NCBI RefSeq assembly: GCF_023337795.1 | Contig: NZ_JALIRS010000005.1 | Location: 186,001-250,000, forward strand | DNA length: 64,000 nt | Source: Lysinibacillus sp. BPa_S21 | Lineage (GTDB): Bacteria > Bacillota > Bacilli > Bacillales_A > Planococcaceae | Reading direction: 5' to 3' | In this document: one piece after another, positions 8,492 through 17,261 of the stretch | Numbering within the stretch: position 1 is the first letter of the stretch | Layout: every line of letters begins with the position of its first letter | Notes under the pieces: model-generated | What the model was told of the DNA's origin: nothing | Seen by the model: only the letters and a program-made list of their open reading frames with translations | Databases searched by the model: none | Translations under genes and position numbers: made by a program

Positions 8492-9136
8492 CTACATTGT
8501 AGGTGGTAAATAAATATTTAAAAAGGTTAAAACAGTTAAGTTACCGATATCTACAATAAAATGAGAAAATATTACCCATCTTAAGCTCTTTGTTTTCAAA
8601 TATGTAATTGCCCAAACAACACCAGCGATACTTAAATAAATATACAAATGATAGGATTTGCTTGCTATAGAAAATACTCCCCACATTAATGGATGACTAA
8701 GCACAAAAAATAATGTTGAATATACTATACTTAACCATCTAGGAAAAAAGTTTGCCAGTCCATCAAGTAATATCCCACGCCAATAAAGTTCTTCAAACCA
8801 AGGATTTATTAAAGCAAATAATAACCAAAGCACAATAAGAAGAATAGAGTTAAATAATTGATAGTTCATAAAAAATATAGTTAGTGGAAACATTCCCAAT
8901 AGTAAAGATATTGTAATCCAAACCTTAGAAACCGCAGATTTTCCTAACCAACTTTTAATCGGCTTATCTCCTTTAAAATAAAAAATGCAGATTCCGATTG
9001 CACTCCAGTAAACTATCGCCAAAGGAATCCAAGCCCACCCTTGTATGTACTGGCTAAAGATTGATGCCGTAATAAATCCCAATCCGATGATCACAAATGG
9101 TGATAGTAGAAGAAATATACTTTTTTTACTACTCAT
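8492..9136 (-). CDS. CPBP-family intramembrane metalloprotease (Abi/CAAX type)
   Basis: 214-aa membrane protein with six to seven hydrophobic helices. The diagnostic EExxxR-type motif is visible as WFEELYWRGIL (about residues 112-122), followed by a conserved His in the LSHPLMWG helix and another in VIFSHFIVDIGN, the usual zinc-ligand helices of Rce1/CPBP proteins. Family members process prenylated proteins or peptides, or give bacteriocin self-immunity; the role here is unknown. It lies 33 nt downstream of the TetR gene on the same strand, so the two probably form an operon. Confidence 0.85.
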   Translation of the reverse strand: MSSKKSIFLLLSPFVIIGLGFITASIFSQYIQGWAWIPLAIVYWSAIGICIFYFKGDKPIKSWLGKSAVSKVWITISLLLGMFPLTIFFMNYQLFNSILLIVLWLLFALINPWFEELYWRGILLDGLANFFPRWLSIVYSTLFFVLSHPLMWGVFSIASKSYHLYIYLSIAGVVWAITYLKTKSLRWVIFSHFIVDIGNLTVLTFLNIYLPPTM

Positions 9137-9169
9137 TTTAATTGCAGACCCCTCGCTTTTTTGATTTTA

Positions 9170-9769
9170 TTATTTTGTAAAAATCTTCATAAGCATATTT
9201 GCATCAGGTATAGGGCATTCAGTCCATTGAATTATGTTAATTGCTAAACCTTGTATAAAGGCAAAATAAGTAACAGCTAGTGTTACTGGATTCGCTGAAA
9301 TGATCTCCCCCTTTTCCTGTCCTGCCACAATCAAAGGTAATATACAATCTACAGGTGATAGTGCATTATCCCTTGTTAGCAACTCTTTTACTTCATTTGG
9401 GATAGCGTCTGAAGTACTTGCTTGTATCATAATCCAAAATAAAAGTGTATGTTCTGAATCTATTAAGTTATTTAATATTTGTTCTGTCATCCACTTTAAC
9501 TTCTCAAGAGGTGAACCCTTATGCTCAATTGCTTTCTGAATAATTTCAATAGAACTATTAGAAGCTTTTTTTACAAGCATTGAAAAAATTTCATCTTTTG
9601 AATCAAAATAATGATAGACAAGTCCATGACTTAAACCAGCCTCTTTAGCAATATCACTGATTTTTGTTGCCACCATTCCTCTCCTAGCAAAGACTATTAA
9701 TGCAGCTTGTAATATTTGTTCTTTCCGTGCATCTCTAAGCTCCTGATTTTGTTCTTCTTTTCTTGGCAT
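9170..9769 (-). CDS. TetR/AcrR family transcriptional regulator
   Basis: 199-aa repressor. The N-terminal HTH spans about residues 15-60 (ILQAALIVFARRG ... ISDIAKEAGLSHGLVYHYF), followed by a helical ligand-binding domain. The ATG giving MPRKEE is preferred because AAGGAG sits 8 nt before it; the upstream GTG lies within that site. A palindrome about 20 nt upstream suggests autoregulation, and control of the co-transcribed CPBP protease gene is likely. Confidence 0.9.
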   Translation of the reverse strand: MPRKEEQNQELRDARKEQILQAALIVFARRGMVATKISDIAKEAGLSHGLVYHYFDSKDEIFSMLVKKASNSSIEIIQKAIEHKGSPLEKLKWMTEQILNNLIDSEHTLLFWIMIQASTSDAIPNEVKELLTRDNALSPVDCILPLIVAGQEKGEIISANPVTLAVTYFAFIQGLAINIIQWTECPIPDANMLMKIFTK

Positions 9770-9788
9770 CAATACCACTCCTTTTTGA

Positions 9789-9804
9789 TTGACTAGTCAG
9801 TCAA
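9789..9804. promoter_or_regulatory. Candidate TetR operator
   Basis: TTGACTAGTCAGTCAA contains the perfect palindrome TGACTAGTCA and overlapping half-sites of TTGACTGACTAGTCAA type, a common form of TetR-family operator. It lies directly upstream of the TetR start codon. Confidence 0.6.
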
Positions 9805-9913
9805 TATAAAGATATTTTATTGTTTGATACAATATTTGTCAATGGTTTAAACTAACTTGAAAGGTTTACTTCTTTAGTAAAGAGATATAGAAGCTATCTC
9901 TTTACTAAAGGCT

Positions 9914-10513
9914 TCATTGCTGTAAAGATACCAAATTACCAAAAAGTCGCATTAAACGAAAATGAATAGTTACCATTTCTTCCACACTTAACTCCTCATT
10001 CCCTTTATCCATCCATTCCTGTATAACCCCTAAAATCGCAGAGCTTAAAAAAGCCTGAAAATATTGCTGGAACTCCGGATCAAGCACCTCCTCCCGAATG
10101 AGAGATAGACTTTTTAAAAGATGGTTACTAAAGAATTTTTTCATTTTATTAGTAAAGGTTGGACTTCCCTGCTCCCCTAAAATAATTCGAAAGGCTCTAG
10201 CATGCACTTTAATACATGTAAACACCTCGACAAATGGTTGATAAATCTATCCTGTTTTAACTGTTTGGAACGCTTCTAGTGGTTGAACGTTTTTACATAA
10301 CTCCCCAGTTCACTTAATAGCTCCTACTGCAAATCCTCCATTACTTCAAACTTATCTTTATAATGTAAATAGAAAGTTCCTCTTTTGATGTTTGCAGTCA
10401 AAGCCAGATTTTTTAACTGTAACTCGTTCAAAACCTACTTTCTCGATTCAAATAATTAATGCTTGTTTGATAGCTTGTTTAGTTTCAAAGTTCATTATTT
10501 TATGAAAAGACAT
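9914..10513 (-). pseudogene. TetR regulator pseudogene (paralogue of 14208-14807)
   Basis: The whole region aligns with the intact TetR gene at 14208-14807. Reading from the ATG at 10513, the frame gives MSFHKIMNFETKQAIKQAL like the intact protein, then hits a TGA after about 21 codons, a frame change near VTVK, and two TAG codons replacing Gln codons (before the equivalents of ELL and IYQPF). Only the last 103 codons (9914-10225) remain open. No functional product is expected. It marks a duplicated and decayed exporter cassette. Confidence 0.85.
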
Positions 10514-10983
10514 TTCTACCTCCGCATTGAAATTATATAGGCTCATGTAAAATCCAACTGTCTATATTAAAGAATTGATGATAATTTACTCATCCTAAAT
10601 ATACAACCGAAGTCGCAAAACACCCTGCCGAGTTTAACAAATTAGACATAATAAAGCACCAAATAACAGTCGGTTATTTGATGCTTAGTCGATATGAAAC
10701 AATTTCTTGTTTTTTAATTATTTACTACCGTAAATTCTTCTAAATGAAATAGTACATACATATTTGGGTTCAAAGATAATAATACGTAGGTTCAAGCCTT
10801 TTGTGACAATGGAGGCTCCTCCTGTATCCAAGCATTTCATTTGAATTTTGCTAAATATACTTAAACGATCTCCTACAATCGTTTAATTCCTCCATTATCG
10901 AATTCCATCATGCTATTATTTTCATAATTTTGTTTCCCATAGGCACAAATTTCTTTAAAAAGCTACATCGCTTTTTAAACAAA
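10514..10983. other. Intergenic region with one strong hairpin
   Basis: No gene recognised. A hairpin at 10654-10686 (arms AAGCACCAAATAAC and GTTATTTGATGCTT) resembles a terminator, although no intact gene reads into it now; it may have belonged to the lost cassette. The rest is AT-rich without clear coding. Confidence 0.5.
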
Positions 10984-12423
10984 TTATTTTTTTGAGTAAT
11001 ATTCCAAAATTCCCTTGTAAATAGATTCCGCAAATAACGCAATAAATTGATCATCCGATAACTTAGCTCGGTCTTCACTATTTGTTAGGAAGCCCAGCTC
11101 TACTAATATGGCTGGAATAATCGTGTTTCGAATCACATAGAATTGTTTATTTTTGACCCCTCGGTTTCTCATATGTAAGTCACTAACAATTTGATTGTTT
11201 ACGAATGTTGCAAGATCAATACTCTCTTTATGTAAATCCCCCGTTGTAATCGCGTAAAATGTTTCAGTGCCATTTGCAGTAGTATTATTTTTTACTGAGT
11301 TCGCATGAATACTAACAAAAATTTCACCGTAGCTAGCATTTGTAAAATCAACACGATCCTGTAGCGTTGGATACACATCTTCTGTACGTGTCATTAATAC
11401 ATTCGCACCTGCTGCAGCCAATTTTTGCTCCACAAGTTTACTAACCTTGAATACAACATCTTTTTCAAAAAGAGAACCAACAGTATTTCCGGGATCCTTA
11501 CCACCATGACCTGGATCTATGATGATAATTCGTCCCTTTAATGGGTTGCCACTTTGATTTAATAACTTTAAATAAGATTTATGGACATACCCATTTTGAC
11601 CTTGGTAGGTAACCTGTGCCCAATAACCGTTAATATTACTCACTTGAACATATTCGCCCTTTTTCAGCTTGCTTACAATCGTAGAAGTGGAATTGGCCTC
11701 TTTGCGAATATTTAAATTATCCACTGTTACTCGACCTATAACCTTTGATACATCAGGTGCTGCCACACTTTTTACAGGTACATCTAAGCGATACTTATCA
11801 TTTTTTGCACGCGCTACAAATAACGCAAATTGTTTACGTGTCACTTGTTCGTTTGGATTATACTTTTGATTACTGCCCTTTGTGATACCGTTAGAGTAAA
11901 TCGTATTTACGTATATAACGTACGGATGTTTAATACCTACGTCCACAAAAGGAGAATCGCTATTTTCATGCTCACTTGTATCAAGCTTAAATGCTTTCGT
12001 TAACACATAACTCATTTCATCACGAGTTAAAGGTTTGTTCGGTAAAAATTGTCCTTTTATATTCGTTTTAAAGAAGCCAAGCTGTACAGCACGTTCCACA
12101 TAGCCCGAAAACTCTGTGCCAGCTTTGATATCTGAGAAGCTTGATTTATTAACAACCAGCGGCTTGTTGCCCGAAGCAATAACTACCATTTTGGCCGCCT
12201 GTGCACGTGTTACATTATTATTAGGTTTGAAATACGTTTTACCCTTTTCCGGATATCCATTTATAACACCTAAATTCCATAAATAATTAATCTCTTCATA
12301 AGCTTCATCCTGTTTTGGAATATCTACAAACCCGCCACTCGCTTGTGCATTATGTACAGTAATCATAGAAATGAATAGGATGCATAGCATAAAACTAATT
12401 TTTTTGAGATACAATTTCTTCAT
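10984..12423 (-). CDS. SLH-domain N-acetylmuramoyl-L-alanine amidase (Amidase_3)
   Basis: 479-aa secreted peptidoglycan hydrolase. It has a signal peptide (about 1-29, ending AQAS) and three SLH repeats (about 31-90, 95-150 and 156-210) that anchor proteins to pyruvylated wall polymer. An SH3b domain (about 230-286) follows, then an Amidase_3 domain (about 298-478). Zinc ligands and catalytic residues are visible: His306 in DPGHGG, Glu320, His373 in SIHAN and Glu442 in VELGFLTN. It cleaves the MurNAc-L-Ala bond. The ATG touches the GGGAGGA ribosome binding site; a TTG three codons later has better spacing, so the true start may be there. It lies between the two halves of a decayed duplication. 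Confidence 0.93.
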   Translation of the reverse strand: MKKLYLKKISFMLCILFISMITVHNAQASGGFVDIPKQDEAYEEINYLWNLGVINGYPEKGKTYFKPNNNVTRAQAAKMVVIASGNKPLVVNKSSFSDIKAGTEFSGYVERAVQLGFFKTNIKGQFLPNKPLTRDEMSYVLTKAFKLDTSEHENSDSPFVDVGIKHPYVIYVNTIYSNGITKGSNQKYNPNEQVTRKQFALFVARAKNDKYRLDVPVKSVAAPDVSKVIGRVTVDNLNIRKEANSTSTIVSKLKKGEYVQVSNINGYWAQVTYQGQNGYVHKSYLKLLNQSGNPLKGRIIIIDPGHGGKDPGNTVGSLFEKDVVFKVSKLVEQKLAAAGANVLMTRTEDVYPTLQDRVDFTNASYGEIFVSIHANSVKNNTTANGTETFYAITTGDLHKESIDLATFVNNQIVSDLHMRNRGVKNKQFYVIRNTIIPAILVELGFLTNSEDRAKLSDDQFIALFAESIYKGILEYYSKK

Positions 12424-12460
12424 TCCTCCCTTTCATTTTCGTAAAATCCTACAGGCAATA

Positions 12461-12763
12461 CTACCGTTGCTCTTCTGTAATAATTACATCTTTATTAAGC
12501 ACTTGTAACTCTTGCTCTATTCGCTTTTCTTGAAGCTCAACTTCCTTTACCCAGCTGTTATAACCTAACATAAGTAGTTCTTTATTATATCTAGAGAAAG
12601 AAATTTGAACTACTTCACCTTGATCCGATCTTACTTGGAAGGAAATTTCCGTATTTTTTTTATCTCCTAGTTGATTTTCTTGATACCCTTGTCCGCTATA
12701 CTCAACAGAAGTCACTTTACCCGATAATAATTGATATTTTTTTACTGCTTCTTTTGCTAACAT
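12461..12763 (-). CDS. Hypothetical protein, possibly 5'-truncated
   Basis: 100-aa unrecognised protein with alternating beta-like segments (GKVTSVEYSG, TEISFQVRSDQGEVVQISF) and a charged C-terminal helix. No ribosome binding site is visible at the ATG. Directly upstream, another frame encodes a coding-like stretch (ENHLIARWVYHKEDIPEGMD and onward to 12765) that would join it by a frameshift, so the present frame may be the 3' part of a broken longer gene. It ends 37 nt upstream of the amidase and could share its transcript. Confidence 0.5.
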   Translation of the reverse strand: MLAKEAVKKYQLLSGKVTSVEYSGQGYQENQLGDKKNTEISFQVRSDQGEVVQISFSRYNKELLMLGYNSWVKEVELQEKRIEQELQVLNKDVIITEEQR

Positions 12764-13141
12764 TTGATATTCTTTAATAGACTTATATCCATACCTTCTG
12801 GAATATCTTCCTTATGATAAACCCATCTCGCAATCAAATGATTTTCTCTACTTTACCAAAATTAGTAATTTTAATTATATTTATCTAGATTCGCTCATAA
12901 TATACCATTGGATTTAAAAAATCCCAAAATCAATTTTTGTTTATAATTGAACAAAAGTTGAATAAAATCAGGAAAATGGTCAATTCAGAAAAAATTAAGT
13001 TTTCCTAATTGTTCTGAAATCGAGAGAGTTAACCCATAAAAATTTGAAAAGTACAACGAAAGAGCTTTGGAAATGTAGGAATTTACGAAGTAGAGTAGTT
13101 TAAAGAATTTTGTTCCAAATCTGATAAAAATTCAATGCTGC
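12764..13141. other. Intergenic AT-rich region
   Basis: Apart from the 30-codon coding-like tail at 12765-12860 (minus strand) noted with the neighbouring gene, nothing could be assigned. There are no strong hairpins, repeats or open frames. Confidence 0.5.
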
Positions 13142-13372
13142 CTATTTTAACCATGGTTTATAATCAGCACCAAGTCCTGAGCCGCTCCCTTCTTTAATCC
13201 ACCTTTCAACTTTTACGCTGTTATCGGCTGCTTCTGAATAAGGAATATTGTAGCTAGCAGGTACCAATTGTATTTTATTCACTTCTACAGCCTTAACTTT
13301 TTGGCTAATCTCACTAAATATTGCCGTAGTCACTGCAATTGCTCCTATAGTTCCAAGTACAAGCCGCTTCAT
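13142..13372 (-). CDS. Small secreted peptide precursor, 76 aa
   Basis: Unrecognised. The N-terminus (MKRLVLGTIGAIAVTTAIF) is a signal-peptide-like segment, with plausible processing around KVKA-VE at residues 27-30. That would leave about 45 mature residues ending GSGSGLGADYKPWLK, small, glycine-rich and without cysteine. A signalling, bacteriocin-like or wall-associated role is possible but unsupported. It starts at an ATG overlapping the stop of a six-codon leader ORF that carries the only good ribosome binding site, suggesting translational coupling. A decayed histidine kinase gene lies upstream on the same strand. Confidence 0.6.
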   Translation of the reverse strand: MKRLVLGTIGAIAVTTAIFSEISQKVKAVEVNKIQLVPASYNIPYSEAADNSVKVERWIKEGSGSGLGADYKPWLK

Positions 13373-13389
13373 TTCACTTTTTTTGTCAT
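13369..13389 (-). other. Six-codon leader ORF coupled to the secreted peptide
   Basis: AAGGTG lies just upstream of an ATG that opens MTKKVK followed by TGA; that TGA overlaps the ATG of the 76-aa peptide (ATGA). This could be a coupling cistron, or a frameshift that split the original start from its gene. Confidence 0.4.
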
Positions 13390-13514
13390 ATTCACCTTAA
13401 TCAATCCCCTTTTCATTTTTAATAAGTGTGATCACAGTTATAAGTGTATAAACGGTAGGTTATCAAACTATCATGAACTTGTTATTAACTTGTAAAAGTT
13501 AATTTGGCTGTTGT

Positions 13515-13814
13515 TCCCTTCCCTATTTCTGATGAAAAGTTAACTCTGCATGGTGGTTAACTGTAATTTTCTTACAAAGTGTTAAACCTAGTCCTGCACC
13601 TCCAGCAGAGTGACTTCGAGAAAGGTCTACTCGGTAAAATGCCTCTGTTATATGATTAAGATGCTTCTTTAACATTCCTTTCCATTATCTTGAACGACAA
13701 TTACCTTATGTTCATTTTCTAAATATGCATTTAATTTAATCAATCCATCTGGGCTACAAGCTTTAAGCGGATTATCGATTAAATTAACTGGCAGAATATG
13801 TATGAGGTCTGCTA
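13515..13814 (-). pseudogene. Histidine kinase remnant (HATPase domain)
   Basis: Conceptual translation across one frameshift recovers the ATP-binding core of a sensor kinase. It shows an N box (NLIDNPLKACSPDG), a G1 box (VVQDNG), a frame break, an F-box region (EAFYRVDLSRSHSAGG) and a G2 box (GAGLGLTLCKK). The sensor and dimerisation domains are missing and the 5' end abuts the permease remnant, so this is a deletion scar. Confidence 0.75.
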
Positions 13815-13888
13815 GATTTAGTAATTCTCACCTGCTTCGCCCTTGTCTTTATTACATTAAATACTTTAAGTTTTAAAAATACCGTTCA
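13815..13888 (+). pseudogene. 3' remnant of an ABC-2 permease gene
   Basis: The translation DLVILTCFALVFITLNTLSF closely matches the last residues of the intact permease at 15856-16872 (DLAVLACFALVFITLNIISL), and the nucleotide match continues to the stop region. The rest of the gene is gone. With the TetR pseudogene at 9914-10513 it marks a second copy of the TetR/ABC cassette. Confidence 0.8.
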
Positions 13889-13897
13889 TTATAAATC

Positions 13898-14025
13898 GAG
13901 GGCACTGAAAAAGTCGATTTGCCACAAAAAATGTGATGCAAATCGACTTTTTTAAGTTTCTAAATCGAACAAAAGACAGATTTATAATATTGAAAAATGA
14001 ATTTTTGTAGTTTTTCAGTGTCCTC
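13898..14025. mobile_element. 128-bp MITE-like element with 9-bp target site duplication
   Basis: The ends are imperfect inverted repeats: GAGGGCACTGAAAAA on the left and the complement of GAGGACACTGAAAAA on the right. The identical 9-mer TTATAAATC flanks it at 13889-13897 and 14026-14034. The inside carries a hairpin (AAGTCGATTTGC and GCAAATCGACTT) and no coding sequence. It is non-autonomous. The ends resemble those of IS1182- or IS4-like elements, but I cannot assign the family. Confidence 0.8.
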
Positions 14026-14031
14026 TTATAA

Positions 14032-14059
14032 ATCAGTGGTGGTTTTCTTCTCCACTGAT
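14032..14059. terminator. Hairpin downstream of the permease remnant
   Basis: Arms ATCAGTGG and CCACTGAT with a 12-nt loop; probably the original terminator of the lost permease gene, now displaced by the MITE-like element. Confidence 0.5.
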
Positions 14060-14207
14060 AGTAAGTCTTCACCAATCGAGCTCATAGAGGAATTTAATCT
14101 CATAGCCCTTGTACTTGAGCTTGGGTCAAAACACTCCGCATCTCTTAGTTCCTGATTTTATTCTACATTTTGTAAGGATATATAGATGGTATCTCCTTAC
14201 AAAACTC

Positions 14208-14807
14208 TCATTGCTGCAAAGATGCTAAATTACCAATGAAGCGCAATAATCGAAAATGAATCATTGCTAGCTCCTCTACGTTTAAATTCTCATCGTCGCT
14301 GTCTAACCACTCTTGAATAACACCTAAAATCGCGGACGTTAAAAAAGCCTCAAAATATTGTTGAAATTCTTTATCAAGCCCCTCCCCTTGAATCACAGAG
14401 ATTCTGTCCAAAATATGATGACTAAAAACTTTCTTCATCCTCTTGCTAAAGACTGGGCTCCCCTGTTCCCCTAAAATTACTCGAAAGGCTGTTGCATGGT
14501 TTTTAATGCATTGAAACACTTCGATAAACGGTTGATACAGCTGACCTGTTTTTATCGTGTAGAAGGCATCTAGAGGTTGAACATTTCTCACATAGCTTTC
14601 TAGCTCATTTAATAGCTCCTGTTGTAAATCCTCCATCACTTCATATTTATCCTTATAATGTAAATAAAAAGTTCCTCGATTAATGTTTGCAGTAATAGCT
14701 AGGTTTTTTACTGTTACTCTTTCAAAACCTACTTCTTCTATTTGTCTAAGTAATGCATTTTTTATAGCTCGTTTTGTTTCAAAATTCATCATATCGTGAA
14801 TAGACAT
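14208..14807 (-). CDS. TetR family transcriptional regulator (intact cassette copy)
   Basis: 199-aa repressor with an N-terminal HTH (about residues 12-58: NALLRQIEEVGFERVTVKNL ... NINRGTFYLHYKDK) and a C-terminal domain of the kind often annotated TetR_C_33/YfiR-like. The ATG follows GGGGGA. It is divergent from the ABC exporter genes at 15131-16872, which it most likely represses. A decayed paralogue is present at 9914-10513. Confidence 0.9.
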   Translation of the reverse strand: MSIHDMMNFETKRAIKNALLRQIEEVGFERVTVKNLAITANINRGTFYLHYKDKYEVMEDLQQELLNELESYVRNVQPLDAFYTIKTGQLYQPFIEVFQCIKNHATAFRVILGEQGSPVFSKRMKKVFSHHILDRISVIQGEGLDKEFQQYFEAFLTSAILGVIQEWLDSDDENLNVEELAMIHFRLLRFIGNLASLQQ

Positions 14808-15130
14808 TTAGATCCCCCATTGTATGATCACTTTATTCTGTTCGTATTTAGCCATGTTGTTAGATAGTTACCTCAATAATCACAATAAGGTCAAATAGTG
14901 CTAGTTATTACAGCGTTACCTTATTTATCGGCACTCTTCTTAGTTATTTCCATTAATTGAATTTAGTAAAATGGCAATTTTAAAAATCTTTAAATGTCTG
15001 TACCTTGCTCGAAAATGTTGAAACCCAAAATCACTTAACACTTTTTCGTTTTCTGTTTATTGTAATCCCCCATATACTGCCTTAAAATTTCAAGTATCAA
15101 CACTGTGTTCAGTAAAGGAGAGATGGATAG
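14808..15130. promoter_or_regulatory. Divergent intergenic region of TetR and ABC exporter
   Basis: No gene. This 323-bp spacer must hold both divergent promoters. A short palindrome AACACTGTGTT at about 15100-15110, just before the ribosome binding site AAAGGAG of the ATPase, is a possible operator. No convincing -35/-10 pair could be fixed. Confidence 0.35.
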
Positions 15131-15859
15131 ATGGGAATCAATGCAATTTCATTAAACTCCATAGAAAAAAGGTTTCATCAAAAACAAGTAATTGCCCCGC
15201 TTTCCTTAGAAATTCCAAAGGGACAGCTTATTGGCTTACTTGGTCCTTCAGGCTGTGGGAAAACGACGTTAATTAAAATGATTATGGGAATGATTAAACC
15301 CGATAATGGTCATATTCAAGTGTTAAATTATACAGTCCCCCATAAGCAATTACTGACGGATATCGGCTATATGGCACAATCAGATGCTTTGTATTTGGAT
15401 TTAACCGGTGAGGAGAACCTTCACTTTTTTGCTAAGCTTTATCGATTACCAAAAAAAGAACGTGCGGAGCGTGTCAATTATGCTGCAAGCCTCGTTCATT
15501 TAACGGATGATTTAACTAGTAAGGTGTTGAATTATTCTGGAGGGATGAAACGGAGATTATCCCTTGCAATTGCCCTTATCCAAAATCCAAAGTTGTTGAT
15601 TTTAGATGAGCCAACGGTTGGGATTGATCCCGTATTAAAAAAAGAGATTTGGCAGGAGTTAATTCGTTTAAAAAACGAGGAGCATAAAACAATTTTAGTA
15701 ACGACACATGCGATGGATGAAGCGGAGCGCTGTGACCAGTTGGCAATGCTACGCAATGGCCATATTATCGCGCATGGAACACCTGATGATTTGAAAGCTC
15801 ATTATCAGGCAAAGGATTTTGATGAAGTATTTTTAAAGGCTGGAGGTGAAGCACTGTGA
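15131..15859 (+). CDS. ABC transporter ATP-binding protein (DrrA/YvfR-like)
   Basis: 242-aa ATPase with Walker A GPSGCGKT at about residues 37-44, a signature NYSGGMKRRLSLA, Walker B LLILDEPTVGIDP and the switch His in TTHAMDEAE. The closest general type is the drug or antibiotic export ATPase. It is preceded by AAAGGAG and overlaps the permease start by four bases (GTGA). Control by the divergent TetR gene is likely. The substrate is unknown. Confidence 0.92.
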   Translation: MGINAISLNSIEKRFHQKQVIAPLSLEIPKGQLIGLLGPSGCGKTTLIKMIMGMIKPDNGHIQVLNYTVPHKQLLTDIGYMAQSDALYLDLTGEENLHFFAKLYRLPKKERAERVNYAASLVHLTDDLTSKVLNYSGGMKRRLSLAIALIQNPKLLILDEPTVGIDPVLKKEIWQELIRLKNEEHKTILVTTHAMDEAERCDQLAMLRNGHIIAHGTPDDLKAHYQAKDFDEVFLKAGGEAL

Positions 15860-16872
15860 GAATCGGCGCAATTGTGACTAGAATTATGCAGCAAATGATC
15901 CGCGATAAACGTACACTCGCCTTATTATTTTTTGCCCCTCTTCTAGTGCTGTCATTAATGTATTTTGTTTTCAATAGTAACGAACCTGACATGACACTAG
16001 TCGTATCTAATGGTCCTACATCAATCATTGAAAAACTTGAATGGGCAGATTTTCATGTGATCGAAAAAAATGATTTTTCTATTGATAGTTTAAAAGATGA
16101 CAAATATGATGGCTGGTTAGCTTTTCATCCCACTCAATTGAAGCTCATATTATTAAATGATGATCCATCTACAGCTAAAGCTTTAAAGATGAAGCTTTCT
16201 CAAGTTTTACAGCCGGAACAATCTGCCATGATGAAGCTGACGACTGATTATGTATATGGCGATGAAAATACCGCTATTTTTGATATTTTTAGCCCGATGC
16301 TAACAGGCTTCTTTGTGTTCTTTTTCGTCTTTTTAATTACAGGGATAGCGTTGTTAAAAGAACGAACTTCAGGTACATTGGAGCGCTTATTAGCGACACC
16401 GATTAAACGTTCTGAAATTGTTGCTGGTTATATCATTGGTTATGGATTGTTTGCACTTCTTCAAACAACTATTATTGTGCTATTCGGGGTTTATGTCCTT
16501 GATATCGTGCACGTTGGCTCCATTTGGCTTGTGCTGCTAATCAATATTGTCGTCGCACTTGTTTCATTATCATTAGGGGCTTTGTTATCAAGTTTTGCTG
16601 CATCAGAGTTTCAAATGATGCAATTTATTCCGCTAGTCATTATACCGCAAATTTTCTTTTCAGGTATTTTCCCACTGGATAATATGGTGGAGTGGCTGCA
16701 AAATATTGGGCGTATTATGCCACTATACTATGCCGCTGACGCGTTGAATGGGGTTATGTATAAAGGCTATTCCTTTAGTGAAATTCTAGCAGACTTAGCG
16801 GTTCTTGCTTGCTTCGCTCTAGTATTTATTACATTAAATATTATAAGTTTAAAAAAATACCGATCATTATAA
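15856..16872 (+). CDS. ABC-2 type exporter permease (DrrB/YvfS-like)
   Basis: 338-aa membrane protein starting with GTG. It has an N-terminal helix (about 23-41), a long extracytoplasmic domain (about 42-145), and then five helices typical of ABC2_membrane_3 proteins, with the conserved LKERTSGTLERLLATPI loop and a C-terminal IPQIFFSGIFPLDNM re-entrant segment. It forms a transporter with the preceding ATPase. A truncated paralogous tail is preserved at 13815-13888. Confidence 0.9.
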   Translation: MRIGAIVTRIMQQMIRDKRTLALLFFAPLLVLSLMYFVFNSNEPDMTLVVSNGPTSIIEKLEWADFHVIEKNDFSIDSLKDDKYDGWLAFHPTQLKLILLNDDPSTAKALKMKLSQVLQPEQSAMMKLTTDYVYGDENTAIFDIFSPMLTGFFVFFFVFLITGIALLKERTSGTLERLLATPIKRSEIVAGYIIGYGLFALLQTTIIVLFGVYVLDIVHVGSIWLVLLINIVVALVSLSLGALLSSFAASEFQMMQFIPLVIIPQIFFSGIFPLDNMVEWLQNIGRIMPLYYAADALNGVMYKGYSFSEILADLAVLACFALVFITLNIISLKKYRSL

Positions 16873-16916
16873 TCAAAAGGTTCTGCTCTAAAAAATAGGG
16901 CAGAACCTTTTGATTA
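16871..16916 (+). terminator. Strong terminator of the ABC exporter
   Basis: Arms AATCAAAAGGTTCTGC and GCAGAACCTTTTGATT, starting at the stop codon of the permease. Confidence 0.85.
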
Positions 16917-16934
16917 TAAATTAGGACCCATTAG

Positions 16935-17152
16935 CATAACGTGGGGTTGATTTCCGTTCCGGCTGGGCGCTTTGTTGTTGCTGCCGCTTCGCTTTCGCAC
17001 AGAAAAAATACGCTGCGCTGCAGGCTTCGGGCCAACACGAGGTTGATCACGAAGGCGGTATCAAAAGATATGATATTCTTAGCCTTCGTTCCCCTATCGC
17101 AGATCCCTATGAAGTCGCCTAGTCTCCACTTTCAATCAACCACTTCACTTAG
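16935..17152. repeat. Dispersed palindromic repeat, copy A
   Basis: Begins CATAACGTGGGGTTGATTTC and CGTTCCGGCTGGGCGC, then GC-richer sequence with CGCTTCGCTTTCGC, CACGAAGGCG and CTTCGTTCCCCTATCGC, and ends TCTCCACTTTCAATCAACC. The outer ends are inverted relative to each other (GTTGATT ... AATCAAC). It faces copy B, forming a larger inverted pair bounded by CATAACGTGGG and CCCACGTTATG. Confidence 0.85.
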
Positions 17153-17261
17153 CATGTATTTTTGGGCATTACAATCGTCGCAACTGTTAAAAATATTCAT
17201 CTATGTAACATAGCGTTCACTTTTGAAATGCAGAAGTTTTATAAAAGTTCTACACTATTGC

